Source: Albifimbria verrucaria (Eukaryota > Ascomycota > Sordariomycetes > Hypocreales > Stachybotryaceae). From it: a stretch of 64,000 bases of DNA. A model generated the notes under the pieces. That model was not told where the DNA came from, searched no databases, and was given only the letters and a program-made list of their open reading frames with translations. Numbering within the stretch: position 1 is the first letter of the stretch; every line of letters starts with the position of its first letter. Made by a program: the position numbers and the translations under genes. Location of the stretch: assembly GCA_020081605.1 (NCBI GenBank), contig JAHREC010000018.1:2976001-3040000 (forward strand), written 5' to 3'. This document shows, piece by piece, positions 57,383 through 64,000 of the stretch.

Positions 57383-58734
57383 TCACATTGGACGGGGTGT
57401 CGGCGCAGTTCCAACGCCTGGGCTTGGTGTCGTAAGAGGCGGTGGGGATGCCGTGGACGGAGCATGATAGCTAACCGGACTGGCTTGCGGAGGATATTGG
57501 CCCTGCGGGAAGCCTGGGTTCTGAGGCGAGTAGTATCCTCCAAACGGCTGTTGGGGATGTTGCTGATTATAGCCTTGCTGGCTGTATATGCTCGCGTGTG
57601 GATCGTAACCAGGCTGGCCGGGCTGACCAGGCTGAGGATATTGTTGATTAGGCGGTACGCCGGACCAGTACGCCTCGGGACCTGTTGGCGAAAGAGGGGC
57701 TTGTCCGGGATTCTGTGCCATCGGCTGTGGAACTGATCCTTGACTCTCAGGACTCTTTGCAGCAACGCTCTTCTTCTTGCGACGCAAGCAGAAGAAGATG
57801 CCTGCACCAACAAGCAAAGGGCTACACCACCACCGGCAGCTCCACCAGCGATGGCAGCGACGTTGGTTTTGGATTTTCCGCCTTCCTCATTGTTGTCGCC
57901 ATTGTCATTGTTCTTATCACCCTCGCTTGAATCTCGGTTTGGAGGATCTGATTCATTCGAAATCGTTTCTGTCGATGAGTCGGGCCTATCTGACGAGCTC
58001 TTGGAACTGAAGATGTGCGTTCTGGCCCAGTTAGGGTCATAATCCAGGAGGATACCAGTTCCAGTTGTAGCAGCGCAGTCTAGTGCAGTGAAAGTCTCGA
58101 GTGAGTCGCCGTCTGATCCGGTCGTTGACATGATCCATGTATAGCATGCGCCAGTGGCAGCTCTCGAACTGGCAAGTCAGTCAGTCAACGTTTGGCCAAC
58201 AGATTACGGAGGTACAACATACCAGCAGAGCGTGTGGAAGTCATCAGGAAGGTTACAGGATCCTGCGACTGAAGCATCATAGTCCAAGCACGTCCTCTTG
58301 ACGCTGTTGCATGGCTCGTTTGGCCTACAGCAACCGACGTGCGATGACTGGTAAGTGCAAGTAGCACCATCTGCGATACAGGTAATGGAGACTGCAGCAA
58401 GTTGTTAGTGCTGTCGAAATACCACGCTTGAAGCCGCCAAATAAGGTCTGAGCTAGACAATCAACAAGTGCAACTACTTACTTCCATCAGAAGACTTGAA
58501 GCCACAAGTCTTGGGGCCCAAGGTAAAGTCGTCTATGCGCGGCACCAACATACGGCCCATCAATGCCTCTGGGGCTTCCGTCGGCCGCGGTGACCATCCC
58601 ATGGCGAACTGTGCCTCAAGCAGCTCGGCAACGCTCGTCTCTTGCGGAGGCGTCCATGACTGCTCAGAGGCAGATCGCCTCACCCAAGCTGCTGTGGAGG
58701 CAGCAAAGGCCAGGACAAGTGTCGGCTGTCGCAT
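57383..58734 (-). CDS. Cys-rich single-pass surface protein with Pro/Gln tail
   Basis: Exons are 58734-58482, 58391-58223 and 58168-57383. A signal peptide (MRQPTLVLAFAASTAAWV) is followed by an extracellular region with about twelve Cys (CIADGATCTYQSSHVGCC, CNSVKRTCLDY). A Ser/Asp/Asn-rich spacer leads to one membrane helix (AAIAGGAAGGGVALLLVGAG, then IFFCLRRKKK). The cytoplasmic tail is rich in Pro, Gln, Gly and Tyr, with QPGQPGQPG and YSQQGYNQQHPQQP. The layout resembles Mid2-type or other fungal wall-sensing surface proteins, but no named domain is certain. The start is the ATG; an upstream TTG frame is not used. One T is missing at about 57816-57818. About 402 aa. Confidence 0.78.
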
Positions 58735-60254
58735 CGTAACTGCCAATGTCCCTGAAGCGACCCAGTATCTTCAGGCGCGTGAATTCACAGCTAGCAAGGT
58801 GATTGCAAATGCAAACAGAGTGGGAGAGAGTGCTCAAGGAAGCAATGTTTTCAATTTCACTCCTCTCAACCAACCTTGAGCCGCGTGAGACCCAAGAACA
58901 TGGGCTCAACCCGCCATGGGAACGCCATCATCTAACGGGGTCGGCTTTTTCGCAGGGTCCTTCGCAGCAGACTTACACCGACGCTACCTTCCCAGCATGT
59001 CGCGACAGTCGACGGGCTGGTGATCCTGGCCGGTGGCGCCCATGGTGTTTTCTCATTTGCTTATAGCGGGGAGAGCTGAAAGGTCGTGGGGCCCATGCTG
59101 CCACCACTGCAGGCAATCTGCTTGGAGGCATATGCACTACCAACAAACGAAGGCAAGAACAGCTCACAAGGCTAACTCGGTCGTCTGCCTGTGTTTGTTA
59201 CCAGTGGGACAGGAAGCAAGCAGTGTGCCTATTACAGCTTGGCGAATCCTAGGGCTAGCGTGTTGACCGTTGTTCGTTACGGCGAGGCCATCGCGAACTA
59301 GACTGTGCTGTAGTGCAAATTACAGAATTTCCTTTTTTTAGGCCAGTTCAGCATTTGGAAAGTTGCCTGGAAGCGAATACTGACCTCTCGAATCTACCGC
59401 GCAAGCTCAGCTTCATGTTCAAGTGGAGGTCAACAGCATGGGATGGGCACAGTGACGCGCTAGATGTTCATCCGACAAGGTAACGTTAGTGCATTTGCAC
59501 AGCCAGATGCACTACAGAGCATGCCCAATGATCATATGCATGGTAACCCACGCAGGAACAATCCTGGGGCTGAGGCTGATTCTCGTTCAGCCCTTCTTCG
59601 TATCCACCGTGTTGTGCTCCTGTTAGATGAGCAGACAGAGCCGCACCGTCCCGCCTCGGAGGTCGACTTCCGTACAGAAAATGTATACGTGCGTGAGCGT
59701 CTTGGTTGTTTGCCACGAAACAATCGTTTTGGCTTGGTTTGGTTGATACGGAGTATGGGGAACTGGGATCTGAATTCTCCGATATGCTTCATCGTGGAGA
59801 AGGTTAACCAGCAAGTGCCGTTGCTTACTGCAAGGATCCTGGTAGCAGGGCCTGGCTCTCTTGCTCACTAGTGCACTGGATGCAAAAGCCTCGTCTCTCG
59901 CTACACTAACCAACTATCGCTCTGGACTAGCCTAGTGCCATGCCATGAAAGGGAGATGCTCGTTGTACAGACAATACATGGGTTTATCCTTTATCAGCTA
60001 GCTCGCTCTGCTTGCCTAGACATTCTCCTGTTGCGCCATGCATGCTGGAGGCCTTAATGGACGTCGATCGACGTACCGGCTTGGGCCCTACTCAGAACAA
60101 ATATGTTCGTCATTGTTCCTGCATAATTCAAGTTGCTTTTCTACTATCCAATCGACTCTGCCAAACGTCCCTGTGTGACATGGGTGACATGTGACGGGCC
60201 TTGAGTGCTTCCTCGACAACTCTTGCCATAACGACAAATCGAACATTTACAGCT
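58735..60254. other. Spacer between surface protein and Nudix genes
   Basis: This 1.5-kb region contains the promoter of the surface protein gene and the 3' flank of the Nudix gene. Overlapping frames of up to 135 codons on both strands near 59464-59913 have no recognisable product. Confidence 0.45.
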
Positions 60255-61372
60255 TCAAGTTAAGCGGTTCGTCCACCATGCTATTGTACAATCCTTAGAT
60301 GTTCTTAAAGGAAGCTTTCTCCGAAGACCGCGCTCGAGCTCCTCATAGTGCTCGTCTTCTTCAGGCTTGATCTCTCCGTTCCTGAGCAGAAAGTCCAACA
60401 TAACTAACCCACAGTTTGGCTTCCACGCTGAGTCTTTCAAGTCCGCCTTGACCTCGTCGACAGATTTCAACAGAAACCTTTCGATGCCCTCTTTGTCGTG
60501 AGGCGTCGGTGTGAAGTCGGGCGGCACCTGCAATTCGTATGTGTATCGAATACCAGGCTCGAGATGGCCTTCTTCTCCTCCAGCTTCACGATCCTTGCGG
60601 TCGTAAAAGGAGATGCGCGATTGCGCTCTGAACCGACCCAAAAACCTCCCATCTTTGAAGACTGACCGGCTAGCGATATCCACAGCCAGACCTGCCTCCT
60701 CCATCGCCTCTCGTTTCAGGGCTTTAAGCGGGTCCATGTTATCCTCCGGGTCCATTCCACCAGCAACGAGCTGGTCCAGCTTCCCAGCATACGTGCTCTT
60801 CCTAGCCGAACGCTTCGATACCCAGATATATGTTGTCGGTCGCCCCTCACGTTCTTGATCGTGTATACGGTTAGGTGGACACCGGTAGTGACGATTCCAA
60901 GAATTCCTCGAAGCGGTGACGGGACCTTCAGCCCGGTCAAGGCACAGTTGACGCCACGGATGGGGTGATAGTCCTCCCGTTTCTGTAGCCATTTTTGAAG
61001 GCATCCCTTGAATCTATCCTCGTTCTGTTCACAAAGAGTTTCAAACTCAACGCGGCAAGCCTCCGAGACAGCATCGCCTGGGTTTAGCGGAGGGTCAAGG
61101 TGGATACTACGGCCAGCCTTGGAGATCTTCAGATTCGTGGCCTGCCAATTCATCTCCTCCATGAACTCGGAGAGCATGTACCCAAGAGGCTCCGGGTGAT
61201 CCAGGACATTGAATGTCCACAAGTCGTCGACGTGTCCATCGAATTTGTTACATGCCTCGATGACCTTGACAAAAGACGCTGTGCCAGCTGTTTCCTGAGC
61301 ACGACTGGCGCGTAGTGAAGCTAGAGCACTGCTAGGTGGATGGTCTGGCGTTTGCGGTTCGCAACGAATCAT
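60255..61372 (-). CDS. Nudix hydrolase, thiamine pyrophosphokinase-related (DUF4743)
   Basis: An intronless Nudix enzyme of the fungal group that carries an N-terminal DUF4743 domain, as in yeast YJR142W. These enzymes hydrolyse phosphate or pyrophosphate linkages; some act on damaged thiamine diphosphate derivatives. The N-terminal domain includes LWTFNVLDHPEPLGYMLSEF and RGVNCALTGLKVPSPLRGIL. The Nudix helix is LVAGGMDPE followed by ALKREAMEEAGLAVDIA, matching the REUxEExGU core. One base is missing in the run at 60843-60846, just before the Nudix domain (IKNVRGRPTTYIWVSKRS). Corrected length is 372 aa. Confidence 0.9.
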
Positions 61373-63804
61373 TTGGGACTATCACTCTCGACTCAGCACA
61401 GTCAGATGACCTGCTGCTTCCAGTAGGGGTATGGATCAAGCCACTCCTCGGTCGGATGGTCTACTTGCGAGGCAGCTGCCTCAGCGTTGGTTTGACGGCA
61501 GGGATCCAGGCGTGAGACCAGTGCTTCTTAACAGTATGTCCACGGGAGCTCACAACCTTTAGGACGATTTGTTGGCTTTCTTAAGACTGCGGTTTTTTTC
61601 ATATATGAGAGATCGTCAAGTAGCGTACGATGGATTGCAGAAGCACGGGGATGGCCTGGTTTTGTAGTCTGACGTAGGGCACCTATTCAAGAACAATGAA
61701 CGAGCGTTAGTGGTGACTTGGTTTTCAGCTGTACGATGTTTGCCTCACCTACCACAGCGATTGTCGGGCTGGTCGAGGCACCATGATATAAGGGGCGGCC
61801 TCGTAGTCAAGCCAAGTTTGACAGCTGCATTGACCAATACACTGGCAGTGATGAGCTGTCGATTCCTCTTTCCTCAATCTTGATCGACGACATGCTTGAC
61901 AAAGTTTGCCAGGCAAAAGAAAATCCGCAGAATGCAGTTGTAGGTATCTGCGTCCGCGGATGTATGCGCGAGTCCGCCACACTTCTTTTCCGACATGCGG
62001 ATAGATGTCACATCGTTACCTTGACCTTAATTAATACCCGAGGTAGGGCGTTCCGCACAGCTGTGCTGCATCCTACCTTGACCTGCCTCTCCTCCGCCTC
62101 TCGCTGGCCACACCTCAGCCAGTGGTTGGGCTTCCGGGCTGCTCGACGCACCCGTTGCTGTGTCACGCTGTTCTTGGCTTGCTCCGTCATCTTTCCATTT
62201 CGCACTCTCCGTGTTACTCAGCATTCTGGGCGGTGGTCTTCGGAACGTTGTTGTCGGATTTGCCGCATCCGATTCTGATATGTGATAGGAGGGATCTAAC
62301 TTGAAACTCCAAGCACACAGGGAAATTTACGGATTCACGGCCTCGTATGCATCTGGACACTCTCTTCGCTGCGGCCGATTGGGGGTCTGTATCGTTAATA
62401 TGCACATTGCCGGAGTTTTCGTCCTGTCGAATCAAGTCTCACTTGGGCTGGTCAGACGACATACGTGTCGGGCTTCTGTAGAGCTTTTTCCTGACATTTG
62501 CAGCAGCACTGACTAGGCTGTTGATAATAATGGCATGAAATGCAATACTTGGGAAAACTATTAAGATCAATCTGCCGGATTAAAGCTCGTGTGGTCAGCC
62601 GAGCCGGAAACGGCCCCATCGTCGAGGGCTTCGTGCAGGTTTCGTTTCCCCAAGGAACAATCGGATGACAGCCGGGCGAGAGGGTATGCAGCCCGAGACG
62701 GCAGACGTACAGTAGCTGGATATGCATGCTACGAATTCAGGATAGCTCGATGCATTCCTAGTGTCTCTCGGACGTGTACAGGGGATCTACAAGGCTCTCG
62801 ATGCCATCCCGACCACAAGACAGGGATTTGTTGAAGCAGAAATTTCTCCCAACCGTCTCACCAGTTTTTTCTAGTGTCCTCTCCGATTTCGGGCTCCTGT
62901 AAGAGACACTTATGGGTCGATGAAGAGACAGGATGAAGTGATGGGAGAAGGGTCAAGACGGGCGTTTGTTTCTTGGCAGGGATTTCAACCCCGTGTTCTG
63001 CCTCTGAAGTTGGGGGTCACCGGTGTTTCAACAGTCCCCTGATTCGCCTGGATTGCATTCTGACTGCGGGTTATCACTGCAGACTGACGATGGCCTCATT
63101 CCTTGATGCCTGATGGCCCGTCGAGGTCTCTGCCGTTTCTTTCATCATCCTCGCACGGGACTCGTTCAGAAGTCGCTTGATCAGCAACTGTGACGAACTG
63201 ATGATGTGACTTACACGGCGATTCTGCACCTCGAACCCACATTGGGAGCACTTGCCACCATAGCTGTTGTATATCAATACGCTGTGTTGCCCAACCATGC
63301 CGTCCGCTACCCGAGCGAACACAGGGGTTCGGCGCCCTCTTTGCTTCAGTCTGGGGGCATACGAAGCTTGATTTCAAAGTTGCACGATGCGATCCGACGG
63401 GTGGAGATTGTAGAAGGAAACAAATATTTGGTGTGAATAAGCCAAGCGGTTGCTTGTATATACAGGTTGAAGCATCCCGATGGTGTTATGTAGTATTTCT
63501 GTACGTCATGATGTAAAACACGCAGAACATATCACAAAATTGATACAATGTCAAATCCTGCTGGATAAAAAATCAGGATAAAACTGGGCAGGCGACAAAA
63601 GTCCTGTTTGTGTCAAGCAGATGTTCAATTGAGCTTGGAAGATTGAACTCACCTATGTATAGGGTAGGCAAAAATGGCAGGTTTGGAGATCCATGATCGC
63701 TTACGTAACCAGTGACAGTTGGAGCAGCTTGAGGACGACCTCACTTCGCCAACTCAATTGCGAACTCTACGGACCACCTCAATTGACGACGCCAGCCCTC
63801 CAAA
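61373..63804. other. 2.4-kb divergent spacer
   Basis: This region lies between the Nudix start and the right-edge mitochondrial gene start. Short frames only; none resembles a known protein. It becomes AT-rich between about 63420 and 63660, just before the right-edge gene. Confidence 0.5.
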
Positions 63805-64000
63805 ATGTTCGCTGCACGACAACGGGCATGCTGCGCTGTGCGCCAGCTTCAGCGGTCAGCTCGAACATACGCCTCCGACGCCCACGCCCACCACAAGCCT
63901 GCTGCTCCCGTTAACGAGTCTTTTGGGGTATGCCCTCAATCTTAGCCACCCACCTGTCGAGAGCTCGGCTCGATACTAACTACACCGCTACAGGCTGGGT
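63805..64000 (+). CDS. First exons of a small mitochondrial protein, probable complex I accessory subunit (partial)
   Basis: Exon 1 (63805-63927) encodes 41 residues: an Arg/Ala/Gln-rich mitochondrial presequence (MFAARQRACCAVRQL, RSARTYAS) and then a His/Pro-rich stretch ending VNESFG. An intron (63928-63993) with GTATGC donor and TACAG acceptor follows, and exon 2 begins with Ala-Gly before the window ends. The shape resembles the small accessory subunit known in Neurospora as the 17.8 kDa subunit of complex I, but that identity is a guess from the presequence and the SFG-AG junction. The gene continues beyond the right edge. Confidence 0.6.

Noticed and set aside
59464..59913. Frames of 135 and 96 codons on opposite strands.
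   Set aside because: Neither shows a motif, signal peptide or splice context; most likely chance.
62983..63045. A tRNA-like stretch on the minus strand with GGGGTTGAAATCCC resembling a T arm.
   Set aside because: The loop lacks the invariant TTC, and no matching acceptor, D or anticodon arms could be drawn.

Overview
This window is nuclear DNA of a filamentous ascomycete, most likely a Sordariomycete and probably Hypocreales. The evidence is many short spliceosomal introns (about 47 to 110 nt, GT-AG with CTAAC-like branch sites), a fungal Zn2Cys6 regulator, fungus-type ATG11, CENP-H, NHP6 and Heh/Src1 proteins, and pyrimidine-rich TACCT/CCTTA tracts between genes. There are 21 supported protein-coding genes. 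No CRISPR array, prokaryotic operon, transposase or reverse transcriptase was recognised, and no rRNA or tRNA gene was found with confidence.

Layout. 1.4-8.4 kb: ERV46 cargo receptor (-), cleavage-stimulation factor RNA15/CSTF2 (+), CorA/MNR2 magnesium transporter (-). 9.4-12.5 kb: NOC4 ribosome biogenesis factor (-), divergent from ATP4 of mitochondrial ATP synthase (+). 13.0-20.3 kb: Src1/Heh inner nuclear membrane protein (-), COQ6 (+), complex I 49 kDa subunit (-), GNAT acetyltransferase (-). 21.3-24.2 kb: Zn2Cys6 transcription factor (-), followed by a 5.5-kb gene-free stretch rich in simple repeats. 29.6-36.6 kb: GT31/Fringe-like glycosyltransferase (-), UBP16-like deubiquitinase (-), F-box-like protein (-). 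37.5-43.0 kb: ATG11 autophagy scaffold (-), divergent from a CENP-H-like kinetochore protein (+). 43.0-47.2 kb is another gene-free stretch upstream of NHP6 (+). 49.5-51.6 kb: an unnamed ten-exon fungal gene (+). 51.9-61.4 kb: phosphoglucomutase (-), REX2 oligoribonuclease (-), Gfo/Idh/MocA oxidoreductase (+), a Cys-rich single-pass surface protein (-), Nudix hydrolase (-). At the right edge (63.8 kb) the first exon of a small mitochondrial protein begins, probably a complex I accessory subunit.

The genes are mostly housekeeping and do not form a biosynthetic cluster. Four to five of them serve the inner mitochondrial membrane (ATP4, COQ6, the 49 kDa subunit, the right-edge gene) or the mitochondrial surface (UBP16-like).

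The most striking property is not biological. Nearly every long gene is broken by single-base frameshifts. About 50 of these are one missing base in a short homopolymer, usually C or G. When each missing base is allowed for, the exon lengths of every gene add up to a multiple of three and the conserved protein continues without any internal stop. This looks like a homopolymer error signature of the assembly, not gene decay. ATP4, NOC4 and the F-box-like gene read through unbroken. Coordinates are given for the sequence as presented; the breaks are noted in each entry.
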